A DNA stretch of 64,000 bases from CAWBOY01 sp963790585 (lineage in GTDB: Bacteria > Planctomycetota > Planctomycetia > Gemmatales > Gemmataceae). The stretch is taken from positions 558,001-622,000 of the forward strand of contig CAWBOY010000007.1 in the NCBI GenBank assembly GCA_963790585.1, given 5' to 3'. Shown piece by piece: positions 55,513 through 64,000 of the stretch. The translations under genes and the position numbers were made by a program. Position 1 is the stretch's first letter; the number at the start of each line of letters is the position of its first letter. The notes beneath the pieces were generated by a model. That model saw nothing but the letters and a program-made list of their open reading frames with translations, made no database searches and was not told the DNA's origin.

Positions 55513-55532
55513 AATGTTCCGCGCGGAACATT
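55513..55532. promoter_or_regulatory. parS-like 20-base palindrome
   Basis: AATGTTCCGCGCGGAACATT is a perfect palindrome. Its core, TGTTCCGCGCGGAACA, matches the ParB target TGTTCCACGTGGAACA at all but the two central A/T positions, and it lies 6.5 kb from dnaA. Only one copy was seen in the window. Confidence 0.45.
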
Positions 55533-55730
55533 GGGGGCTAGGACGGTGTTGCGCCGCGATTCCGTAATTTAGCAGAGAAGCGATTTTGATTGCGCCCCGG
55601 GGAGAGTCGCAATGAAAAGTGTCCGCCTCGAAACACACTGGTGAGACAGAGCCTGCATACCGGGGTGACATTTTTTTGCATCTCGCCTGCCTGAGCAGGA
55701 CGCCCAACTCCTTCGACCAACGGTATTGCG

Positions 55731-55822
55731 TTTAGCTGGGAGCCGGTAGGCGAGCGCTGTGGGATAAGCGCCATTTGTGAAAGCGCTATCCCACAGCGCT
55801 CGCCTGCTGGCTCCCAGCTAAA
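55731..55822. repeat. Variant palindromic repeat (GTTTAGCTGGGAGCC)
   Basis: Mirror arms GTTTAGCTGGGAGCC and GGCTCCCAGCTAAAC enclose the same AGCGCT hairpins as the TTTAGCCGCGAGCC family. A half copy of the normal form is at 55349-55371. Confidence 0.88.
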
Positions 55823-55946
55823 CCGCTTCCATTTGCTGGCGCCGATCCCTAAACTGCAATGGTGGGATTTTTACCTCGGTCAGTGACGACCGGAAACGGA
55901 TCGTTTTACTGGCAAGGGATGAATTTCCCTTCGTGACCGAGGGCGG

Positions 55947-58900
55947 ATGATGCACTGGAAGCGAGCCTCGGCGGTTTCGCACTACGGCCTCGCCGTCGTC
56001 ATGATCGGAATGGCCACGGGCGTGCGGCTCCTGCTCGATCCCATCCTTGGCGACAAAGTTCCTTTCGCTCCCTTTTTCCTGGCAATTCTCGTGACGGCCT
56101 CGGTCGGCGGCTTTGGCCCGGCGCTTTTTGCCACCGTCCTGGGCGCTTTGTCTTCGGCTTACTTTATCTGGCCGTCTGACGGAACGTCACCCGCGTTGAA
56201 TTTGAATCAGCAAGTCGGCTTCGGCCTTTATCTGGTTGCTAGCCTTGGTATCGGCCTGGTCGGCAGCGTCATGCGCGCGACACGGCGAAGTCTCGAAGCA
56301 ACCTCCCAAGACGCGTTAGAGCGACAACGGCAGCAGGAGCAACTCGAGGAGCGAGCACGGCTGGCATTGTTTGGCAAAGACGTCGCTCTCGCCCTGAATC
56401 AGGCCGACACATTGCCGGACATGTTGCGTCACTGTGCGGCAGCGACGGTCAGTCATTTACACGGGGCGTTTGCGCGCATCTGGATCCTGAACGAAGCGGA
56501 CAATGTCCTCGAACTCGTGGCCAGCGCTGGGATGTATACCCATTTGGACGGCCCGCATAGCCGCGTGCCGGTCGGCAAATTCAAGATCGGCTTGATCGCT
56601 CAGGAGCGTAAACCGCACCTGACCAATTCTGTCGTCGGCGACCCGCGCGTGGGCGATCAGGCATGGGCCAAGCGCGAAAAGATGGTGGCCTTCGCCGGCT
56701 ACCCCCTCTTGATCGAGGATCGACTCGTCGGCGTCATGGCGATGTTCGCGCGCCAGCCGTTATCGGAGGCCACTCTCGAAGCGATGGCGTCCGTGGCGAA
56801 TGGCATCGCGTCGGGCATCGAACGCAAACATGCCGAGGAGCAACTACGCGAGCAGCGCGAGTGGCTGCGCGTCACCTTCGCCAGCATCGGCGACGCCGTC
56901 ATCACCACCGACACGATCGGGCGGGTGACATTTCTGAATTCCGTAGCCGAGGAACTGACCGGCTGGGACCAAAACTCTGCCAAGGGACAACTGCTGGAGA
57001 CCGTCTTTTCTATCGTCCATGAGCAGACCCGGCAGTCGGTCGAGAACCCGGTTGCCAAAGTGCTGCGTGAAGGCCGGGCCGTCGGCCTCGCCAACCACAC
57101 CGTCTTACTTGCCAGAGATGGGACGGAGAAGCCAATCGACGACAGCGCCGCCCCTATAAAAACCGAGGATGGAACCATTCTTGGTGTCGTCTTGATCTTC
57201 CGTGACTTTACCCAGCAACGTCTCGCGGAACGCGAATTGCGCGAGAGTGAGGCCCGCAAGAGCGCCATCCTGGCGACGGCGATCGACTGCATCATCACGA
57301 GCGATCAACACGGCATCATTCAGGAGTTCAATCCCGCCGCCGAGCGGACTTTCGGCTACACCCGGGCCGAAGCAGTCGGCCGCGATATGGCGGATCTCAT
57401 CGTTGCGCCCGCGCTGCGCGAGCGGCATCGAAAGGGGATGGCTCACTACCTGGCCACCGGTCACGGCCCAATCCTGGATCGGCGCATCGAGATGCCGGCC
57501 CTGCGCGGACGGCACGGAGTTTCCCGTCGAGCTGGCGGTCACGCGCATCGCTCCCGATGGTCCACCGCAATTCACGGCATATCTTCGCGACATCAGCGAG
57601 CGCAAGCGCAGCGAAGCCGTTCTCGTCGGCCAAAAGCGGGTTTTGGAATTGCTGGTCCAGGGTGCGGCATTGCCCGACGTCCTTGATGCCCTATGCGAGA
57701 TCGCGGAAGGCCAGAGCAAGCGCAACCTCATTGCGACCGTGTTGCTCGTGGATGAGGACGGCCAACGTTTGCGGGCCGTCGCCGGCCGGCGCGCGCCTGC
57801 CGAATACTCGCGAGCCGTCGATGGTGTTTCGATCGGGCCGCGCGTCGGCTCGTGTGGGACCGCGGCCTATCGCGGCGAGCCCGTCATCGTTGCGGATATT
57901 GCCACCGACCCGTTGTGGGCGGACTTCCGCGATCTGGCGCTTGGCCATGGCTTGCGGGCCTGCTGGTCCACCCCCATTTTCTCTCAGCACGGCAAGGTAT
58001 TGGGCACATTCGCCGTCTATTTCCTCACCCCGCGGCGACCGACGGCGGAGGAGCTGCGCCTCGTCGACATCTTGACGCGCACCGCCGGCGTCGCTGTCGA
58101 ACGACGCCGCGCCGAGGAAGCGCTGCGCGAGGCGGACAAGCGCAAAGATGAGTTCTTGGCTACACTGGCGCACGAGCTGCGCAATCCGCTCGCCCCGATG
58201 CGCAACGCCCTGCAAGTGATGCAGCTGGCCAGCACCGATGTGAAGGCCGTCGGTCAGGCACGCGAGATGATCGAACGGCAAATGCGCCATATGGTCCGGC
58301 TCGTGGACGATCTACTCGACGTGTCGCGCATCACCGGCGGCAAGCTGGAACTGCGCAATCAGCGCGTCGATTTGGCGTCGGTTGTCCGCACCGCCGTCGA
58401 AACGAGTCGCCCGCTCATCGCCGCGGCGGGCCACGAGCTCAGCGTCTCCCTGCCGCCCAACCCCATCTATCTCGACGGCGACCCGGTGCGGCTGGCGCAG
58501 ATATTCTCGAACCTGCTCAACAACGCGGCCAAATACACCGAACGCGGCGGCAAGATCTGGCTCAGCGCCGAGCGCGAGGGCAGCGATGCCGTGGTCACGG
58601 TGCGAGACACCGGATTGGGCATTCCCAAGGAAATGCTCGGGAAGGTGTTCGATCTCTTTACACAGGTCGACCGCACACTCGAAAAAGCCCAGGGTGGACT
58701 GGGCATCGGCCTGACTTTGGTTCGGCGTCTGACCGAGATGCACGGCGGCAGCGTCGGGGTCAAAAGCGAAGGCTACGGCCACGGCAGCGAATTCGTCGTG
58801 CGCCTCCCCGTTGTCTTGTTGACACCCACCCACGAAGAGGCCGCCACCATCGAAAACGAAAGCCCGAAGTCGCGCCGCCGCATCCTGGTCGTCGACGACA

Positions 58901-59241
58901 ACAGGGACTCGGCCATCAGCCTGGGAATGATGCTACAATTGATGGGCAACGAAGTCCGCACCGCACACGATGGCCTGGAGGCAGTGCAGGCCGCGGAAGT
59001 CTTTCAACCCAATGTTATGCTACTGGACATCGGCTTGCCCAAGCTCAATGGCTACGAGGCGGCACGACGAATTCGCGAGCATCCTTGGGGCGAAGAGATT
59101 GTCCTCATCGCCGTCACCGGTTGGGGCCAGGAGGAAGACAAGCGCCGCTCCAAGGAAGCCGGCTTCAACTTTCACATGGTCAAACCCGTGGAACCTACGG
59201 ATCTGGAGAAACTCCTGGCTGGTTTGCTCATGACGCGCTAA
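55947..59241 (+). CDS. Membrane hybrid histidine kinase DUF4118-GAF-PAS-PAS-GAF-HisKA-HATPase-REC (frame break near 57505)
   Basis: The first frame has a membrane part of about 100 residues (VPFAPFFLAILVTASVGGFGP, the DUF4118/KdpD-type bundle), a GAF domain (about 135-290), and two PAS domains. The second frame, from about 57505, resumes mid-PAS with ADGTEFPVELAVTRIAP and continues with a second GAF domain (SCGTAAYRGEPVIVADIATD), HisKA (EFLATLAHELRNPLAPM, His), HATPase_c (DTGLGIPKE, GGLGIGLTLV), and a receiver (VVDDNRDSAISLG, Asp in LLDIGLPKLNG). The join needs two more bases (CGC-GG-AC), so the break is likely an indel. It probably senses envelope or redox signals through the GAF/PAS array. 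Confidence 0.85.
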
Positions 59242-59352
59242 GCTGAGGCTCATTCGGGGCAAAAAACAATGGCAAAAGTCTTAACTTGATGCATATAGGG
59301 TCCAGGGATTTAGCCTCTATCCGCAACAAATTCAGTAGTCGAGCCTTGTATT

Positions 59353-60072
59353 TTGCCCCGGAGGGGCGGCGGACTGTAGCCACGGGTGAAGCGAAGCCCG
59401 CCGCCAGGCGGGCGCAGCGCAACCCGTGGGATTCTTCGTCTGTCCCATTTTTCGCCCCGGCAGGGGCGAAGGAGCCGCCATGCCCGGCACTTACTCCCAA
59501 ATCCTCCTTCACATCGTCTTCAGCACAAAACAACGCAAGCCGTGGATTACATCAAACATCGCCGAACGACTATATCCCTACATGGCAGGTATCATTCGCT
59601 CAGAGAGAGGCACACTTTATGACATCGGTGGCGTCGAAGATCACATTCACATCTACATGCGAGGGCGACCGGATGAGTCGATCTCAAACCTGATGCGAAC
59701 ATTGAAAGCGTCGTCATCGAAATGGATTCACGACACTTTCCCCATTCTGGGTGCGTTCAACTGGCAAGAAGGATATTCCGTGTTCTCAGTCAGCAAGTCG
59801 CAAGAACAAGCCGTCAAGACCTACATCACGGGCCAGGCCAAGCATCACGAGAAGGAGGATTTCAAGTCCGAACTTCTGCGATTACTACGCCTCCATGAAC
59901 TCGACTTCGATGAACGGTATGTTTTCGATTGAGCGCTCTTCAAGAAGCACGATTCCTCCGTCCCTCCGGGACGGACAAGGGAATGTCCTAATCATCCACG
60001 GGTTGCGCTGCGCCCGCCTGTCGGCGGGCTACGCTTCACCCGTGGCTACAGCCCGTTGCCCCTCCGGGGCAA
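59353..60072 (+). mobile_element. REP-associated transposase unit flanked by palindromes
   Basis: The palindromic block CCACGGGTGAAGCGAAGCCC...CCCGTGG at 59379-59429 has an inverted partner at 59996-60046; both carry inner GCCCGCC/GGCGGGC stems and are flanked by TTGCCCC-GGGGC tracts. The transposase gene lies between them. This matches a REP/BIME-type arrangement in which a RAYT handles its own palindromes. Confidence 0.75.
59480..59932 (+). CDS. IS200-like Y1 transposase (RAYT)
   Basis: The 150 residues have the HUH motif H55-x-H57 in VEDHIHIYM and the catalytic Tyr115 in VKTYITGQAKHHEK, with the family start TYSQILLHIVFSTKQRKPW. It cuts single-stranded DNA at palindromes. The start at 59480 follows GGAG at 59471; the longer frame from 59426 runs through the palindrome. 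Inverted palindromes of one family flank the gene, as for REP-associated tyrosine transposases. The gene appears intact. Confidence 0.9.
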   Translation: MPGTYSQILLHIVFSTKQRKPWITSNIAERLYPYMAGIIRSERGTLYDIGGVEDHIHIYMRGRPDESISNLMRTLKASSSKWIHDTFPILGAFNWQEGYSVFSVSKSQEQAVKTYITGQAKHHEKEDFKSELLRLLRLHELDFDERYVFD

Positions 60073-60170
60073 GTTCACTCCCCGCGCAAGCTGGTGACCC
60101 CGCGCTGGACTTCTTCGCAGGCGTCTACATCCTCGTCTGGAACGTAGCCTTTGCGACCACTCGCGCCCCG

Positions 60171-61172
60171 TCATTTATCCTTCGGTTTTGAATCGTCCTT
60201 CGGTTTCTCCAAAGGCCTCTGGAACGCGCGCTCGACGGCGTCCTTGACATCGGTCGACACCGGATGATCGCGCCACAACCAGCGCATCATATCAGGGAGG
60301 ATGGCGCCTCCTTGCTTTTGACCATGCAGGCCGATGCCCCAGACGTAGTTGACGTCATAGCCCTTTTTCGTGAGGGCATTGACCAGGCGAACGTTTTGAT
60401 AAAACCAGTCGCGCTTGGGGTCGTATTCACCTCCCGCCCGGAGGCCGCGGTTGTCGTTGCGGCCATCCTGAAAGAAGGCACGAATCGGTTTCTTTTCCGC
60501 AGCCAAGACACGCTCCGGATAGACATGGCCGCCGCGCAGATTGACGAAGCTGCCGACAATGCTAATCACTTTGCGAAATTGATCGGGCCGCTCCCAGGCA
60601 ACCGAAAATGCCGCGATCGCTCCTGAGCTGGCGCCGCCGATGCCATGCTGCTCCGGATCTTTGGAAATGTTATACTCCTTATACAAGACAGGCAGCAGCT
60701 CATCGCAAATGATCTTGGCATACTTGTCGTCCGGAGTGTTGTACTCCGTTGGACGATTGGTGTTGCGATCGCCCCAGTCGCGCGGCGTCGGCTCCGGCTG
60801 CTCGGCCGTTCTGCCTGGATTGATGAACACCACGATCATGACCGGAATCTCTCGGCGATGTATCAAATTGTCCACCACATTTTGAACGCGCACGTCGCCC
60901 TTGTCATTCTTGAACGCCTGGCCGTCGTTGAAGATCATCAGACTGGCAGGTTTCGTCTTGTCGTACTGCGCGGGGACGTAGACCCAATAAGTGTGCATTG
61001 TCTTGGGATAGACTTCACAGGGAAGGGTCAGCGGGCCAACCATCTTGCCGTGCGGGACGCCTTCCTGCTCCAGCGAGTCAGGGCCCAATTTGTAGAAGCT
61101 GTCGAGATTCTGGGCGTGGGCATTCGTTGCCAGTAACGCGAATGCCAGTGTGAGTGCGGCGGTGTGTTTCAT
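60171..61172 (-). CDS. Secreted esterase, alpha/beta-hydrolase (Esterase D/Fes-like)
   Basis: ATG at 61172 starts a signal peptide (MKHTAALTLAFALLATNAHA) with AAGGAA upstream; the longer frame from 61214 lacks one. The 333 residues have the nucleophile elbow GIGGASSGAIAA, the preceding PVMIVVFINPGR strand, and GIGLHGQKQGG with the catalytic His. This fits the PF00756 esterase family (carbohydrate-acyl or enterobactin-type esterases). It lies in a gene region near a pectin-type lyase, so acting on plant polysaccharide side groups is possible. Confidence 0.85.
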   Translation of the reverse strand: MKHTAALTLAFALLATNAHAQNLDSFYKLGPDSLEQEGVPHGKMVGPLTLPCEVYPKTMHTYWVYVPAQYDKTKPASLMIFNDGQAFKNDKGDVRVQNVVDNLIHRREIPVMIVVFINPGRTAEQPEPTPRDWGDRNTNRPTEYNTPDDKYAKIICDELLPVLYKEYNISKDPEQHGIGGASSGAIAAFSVAWERPDQFRKVISIVGSFVNLRGGHVYPERVLAAEKKPIRAFFQDGRNDNRGLRAGGEYDPKRDWFYQNVRLVNALTKKGYDVNYVWGIGLHGQKQGGAILPDMMRWLWRDHPVSTDVKDAVERAFQRPLEKPKDDSKPKDK

Positions 61173-61234
61173 GGAGTATTCCTTTTGTAATGGTTCGTTG
61201 AGAGTCTGTTTCATTAGCCCTTCGCCCCGGTATT

Positions 61235-61340
61235 TTCGGAAATAACGTTTAGCCGCGAGCCGTCAGGCGAGCGCTGTTAGCGATCGTTATTCCGGTATAG
61301 CGCTCGTCTGGCGGCTCGCGGCTAAACGTTTATTTCCGAA
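61235..61340. repeat. TTTAGCCGCGAGCC palindromic repeat with TTCGGAAATAA outer arms
   Basis: The usual core is extended by outer arms TTCGGAAATAACG and CGTTTATTTCCGAA, so the hairpin is over 100 bases long. It separates the esterase from the DUF4058 gene. Confidence 0.88.
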
Positions 61341-61351
61341 TGCTCTTTGTA

Positions 61352-62080
61352 TCACGCAATCCACAAGTCATGACAGGCCTGCTCGTAGCTCGATTCCAGG
61401 TCCAGAGGGACGGCTCGCTCCGAGCTTAACCAAAGCGGCAATGTGGGCAAGGCTTGACCAATAGTCAATTCGTACGACCAAGCCTGTAAAATCGTTCGCT
61501 CTCCGTGCATCATCAACCGGCAGGAAGCCGCGTACAGAGGAGGAGACTCGCCAAAGGTTGGATCGGCGTGGCCAATGAAGGTCAGGAGATCGGCATAAAG
61601 ATTGAATTTTAGCACGGTTACCAAATCGATGATGCTCACGGCGACCCCCTTTTGGAGGAGCGCCGCGCACTTGGCGACAAAGATATTGCGGTGTTCTGAG
61701 CGATCCTTATTTGCTGGGCTAACGATTTCGATCGCCGCGACCAGATGCCGCCCTTTGCGTGCATCGTAAATCCGGACCTCGTACTCATCGTATTCAGCCA
61801 ATTTGGTCTCGACAGAAACAGTTGGTTGAGGCGGAGCCCAAACAGTGGTCGCCACACCGCCTCCGCTCCCATTGATTTGGGCATGGAGGAACTCATCCTT
61901 CTCAAAGGCCGCGATGTCGACTTCGACTTGGGAGCCAGAATGCACGCGGGGCTCGGCCGTATACGCCGGAGGTAGTTGTTTCCGTAAATGTTGAACAATG
62001 ACCGCCGGCCATTGTCCGTGAAATCCTTCCCATGTCGCCAGACTATCGAGCGGCGGCCGAAAGTGATCGCGTAAAGGCAT
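61352..62080 (-). CDS. DUF4058 family protein
   Basis: ATG at 62080 gives MPLRDHFRPPLDSLATWEGF, the family's usual opening; the frame opens 7 codons earlier. The 242 residues include VEVDIAAFEKDE, ALLQKGVAVSIIDLV and YELTIGQALPTLPLWL, all conserved DUF4058 blocks. The family is common in planctomycetes and cyanobacteria and is predicted to be nuclease-like; its function is not known. Confidence 0.8.
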   Translation of the reverse strand: MPLRDHFRPPLDSLATWEGFHGQWPAVIVQHLRKQLPPAYTAEPRVHSGSQVEVDIAAFEKDEFLHAQINGSGGGVATTVWAPPQPTVSVETKLAEYDEYEVRIYDARKGRHLVAAIEIVSPANKDRSEHRNIFVAKCAALLQKGVAVSIIDLVTVLKFNLYADLLTFIGHADPTFGESPPLYAASCRLMMHGERTILQAWSYELTIGQALPTLPLWLSSERAVPLDLESSYEQACHDLWIA

Positions 62081-62135
62081 TTTTTGAGCCCCCTCGAACA
62101 TTTTAGCCTACGAGCACTGTTGTACTCTTCATATC

Positions 62136-64000
62136 CTAATCCTCCTTCAGTTCCAAGCGCAAGTAGTCGTACACCACGCCCGTGGTGACTTCCCCAGCGG
62201 GCACAGTGAGCTGCATCTCGTTTTCACCTTTTTTCAACAGCGCCGCGTCGAATTTCAAGGTCAGTTCCTGCCAGACGCTCTTATTGGTGTTGTAGCGCAG
62301 GGCGTTGGTCGGCGTTGGTCGAAGCGTGCCGGCGCTCTTGCCGTTGACCTTGACCTCCAAACCGCCATTGCCGTCGGCTCCCGCCAAGGCAACGCGCAGC
62401 GCCCCCTCGCCCTTCGCCGCGTGGTCCATGTCGAACTTGATGGTCCAGGTGGTCGCCCGTCCCCGGCCGTAGATGCGCCAGGGGCCGGAGGTGTTTGTCT
62501 GTGGATAGGTCTCTAGGGATTCGGCCTTCACCCAACCGAAGCGCTGGTTGGCGGGATCCTTCGCCTCCGGATTCATCCAAGCCGTCGATGTGGCATGGGG
62601 CGTCTGCTGAAAGAACCAATCCTTGCGATAATCGCTTTTGCCGATGGTGTAAGTGATGTCGTTTGGGAAAAGCAATGGATAGCGCAGGCCCCAGCCCCAG
62701 AGCCAATAGTTTTCACCATCTCCCTTGAAAAACTTGTCGCCAGCCCGGGTAGGGTAGCCGATCTCCCAAATCTGCCTACCATAGCGTATCGGCTTCCATT
62801 CCAGTTTCTTCAAATCAAGCGTCTTGCCAGCCTCGACGGTGATATCGGTCCGGGCAAATTCACCCAGCACGCCGTCGGCAAAGGCATGCAAGGTGTATTT
62901 GCCTGGGCGCACTTTGGTAATCGTAAATTGGCCATCCTCGGTTCCATCATTCCAGAATTGATAATGCTTGGCGTCATGCACCCAATCTCTGGCGCTGCGC
63001 CCGCCCGCTCCTGTTTCATCGGGATACGCCAAACCGACCGTCAGATGGGGCAGCTTGGTCGTGGCCGCCTGTGCGTCGTCGAGTACCAGTTGGCCCACCA
63101 CTGTGCCGCGCTCATCCTTGTGCGGGTAGTCCACGCCGTTGACCCAGTCGTAAGGCCACTTGGCGGACTCTTTCTTCGCCTGGCTCAGAGCGTCTTGCCA
63201 CAAGGCGGTCGCGTTGTTCTTCCAGGCCGCCGGCAACGTAGGATTGCCAGCGGTCGCGGTCAACGCATCCATGTCGGCTTGGGACGGTGTCTGAAAGCTC
63301 TCCAAGGAATTCAAATAAAGGAACATCGGGCCGATGACCTTACTCCATTTTTCGCCGGCCGCGACGTTACACGTCGCCCCGCCGCCGTAGTGTGTTCCCC
63401 TCCAATAGTTGAGGATGATCGGATCCGGGTTACCGTTATCGCCGAAGTGACAGACCAACTCCTGTTTGGAGGCGCCGCCGCTGAGGTATTCGATGGTCGG
63501 ATTGATGAACCAAATGCCGACATGTTGCTTGGTACTTGACCAGCCATAGGCAGGAATCTTATATTGGATGGCGTTGTAGCTGTATTTGTGCTCGACCGAA
63601 TTCTTGTAGATTCCCTTGGTCAAGATGCGCTGCTCCTTGGCATGAACGACCACACCCGTACCCCAATCCCTGGGCGCGCATTGCAACATGTTGCGATCGG
63701 CATCGACCGAGATCCAGTCAAATGTTTGATTGATTTTGGTGATAAAGCGACTTTCCGGCATTCGAAGCGGGCCATAGGTCTCGGGATGAGAGAAAATCGC
63801 ATAGACATAAATGCCACTGTCGCCGCGGCCCAGCGCGTAACGAATCTCCATATCGCAATTCACCGTACCGCCGCCCGGCGCGCCGGGAGAGCCGGGCGTT
63901 AATCCCGCCGTTGGGTCGCCTTTGGTGACGCCCTTGATGGAGATCTCGCCGCGCTCGCCGCCGTTTTTCGTCGGGTCAATCGTGATCGATTGCGACAGGC
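62136..64000 (-). CDS. Rhamnogalacturonan lyase-like protein (PL4 type), 5' end beyond the window
   Basis: The frame is open to the last base of the window; the GTG at 63863 is not the start because the upstream codons (GGERGEISIKGVTKGDPT...) continue the protein. The sequence has the catalytic-domain run DSGIYVYAIFSHPETYGPLRM and HVGIWFINPTIEYLSGG, then a fibronectin-3-like middle (KYTLHAFADGVLGEFARTDI) and a C-terminal beta-sandwich (TIKFDMDHAAKGEGALRVAL, VYDYLRLELKED), the three-domain order of PL4 enzymes. The 5' end with the signal peptide is outside. Degradation of pectin rhamnogalacturonan I is the family's known activity. Confidence 0.85.
   Translation of the reverse strand, partial: LSQSITIDPTKNGGERGEISIKGVTKGDPTAGLTPGSPGAPGGGTVNCDMEIRYALGRGDSGIYVYAIFSHPETYGPLRMPESRFITKINQTFDWISVDADRNMLQCAPRDWGTGVVVHAKEQRILTKGIYKNSVEHKYSYNAIQYKIPAYGWSSTKQHVGIWFINPTIEYLSGGASKQELVCHFGDNGNPDPIILNYWRGTHYGGGATCNVAAGEKWSKVIGPMFLYLNSLESFQTPSQADMDALTATAGNPTLPAAWKNNATALWQDALSQAKKESAKWPYDWVNGVDYPHKDERGTVVGQLVLDDAQAATTKLPHLTVGLAYPDETGAGGRSARDWVHDAKHYQFWNDGTEDGQFTITKVRPGKYTLHAFADGVLGEFARTDITVEAGKTLDLKKLEWKPIRYGRQIWEIGYPTRAGDKFFKGDGENYWLWGWGLRYPLLFPNDITYTIGKSDYRKDWFFQQTPHATSTAWMNPEAKDPANQRFGWVKAESLETYPQTNTSGPWRIYGRGRATTWTIKFDMDHAAKGEGALRVALAGADGNGGLEVKVNGKSAGTLRPTPTNALRYNTNKSVWQELTLKFDAALLKKGENEMQLTVPAGEVTTGVVYDYLRLELKED

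Overview
The window looks like a chromosomal piece of a planctomycete, most likely a Gemmata-type member (Gemmatales). The signs are a DUF1559-type prepilin-like protein, giant cell-surface proteins starting with the LEELENRLTPS / LEQLEDRSLLS export motif, an ECF sigma factor fused to a membrane-anchored WD40 tail, and many dispersed palindromic intergenic repeats (the GAGCCGGGAGCGTCAGC type is one). The taxonomic call rests on recognised protein families, not on a marker-gene search. I saw no tRNA, rRNA or CRISPR array.

Layout. 1-3963: right part of an IS21-like element carrying a zinc-finger protein, a ParB-like protein, IstA and IstB; it abuts a truncated ISAs1 element (3964-4649). 4684-7374: secreted/membrane hypothetical genes, one cut by an IS630 element (5411-6562) whose precise removal restores the frame. 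7509-8426: DUF1559 protein. 8735-11981: multi-PAS hybrid histidine kinase. 12169-18106: enolase-superfamily protein, MFS transporter, Tat-exported cysteine-rich protein, and a glycosyltransferase plus membrane GT-C-like pair. 18214-22788: 1524-residue hemagglutinin-like repeat protein. 22937-24836: small secreted protein and a Tat-exported serine hydrolase.

25311-34911: phage-derived block with an HK97-type capsid protein, structural proteins, a head-tail connector, then ASCH, ParB-like, ABC-ATPase/GNAT fusion and a TerS-like gene, followed by tiny zinc-ribbon genes. Large terminase, portal, protease and tail genes are absent. 35143-41669: small membrane protein, ECF sigma factor, a three-gene ABC exporter operon and a Uma2-like nuclease. 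41940-47603: a beta-helix surface protein split by an IS110-family element (43322-45255).

48024-53558: the replication block dnaA-dnaN-dciA(DUF721)-gyrB, all on the + strand, with a plausible origin region around dnaA and a parS-like palindrome at 55513-55532. 53776-64000: AAA ATPase with a DUF234-type nuclease tail, a second multi-domain hybrid kinase, a REP-associated (Y1) transposase flanked by its palindromes, an esterase, a DUF4058 protein and a 5'-partial rhamnogalacturonan-lyase-like gene.

Nine single- or double-base frame breaks occur in otherwise well-preserved genes, four of them in dnaA, dnaN and gyrB, which a living cell cannot lose. The simplest reading is indel errors in the assembly, so every frameshift reported here is provisional.
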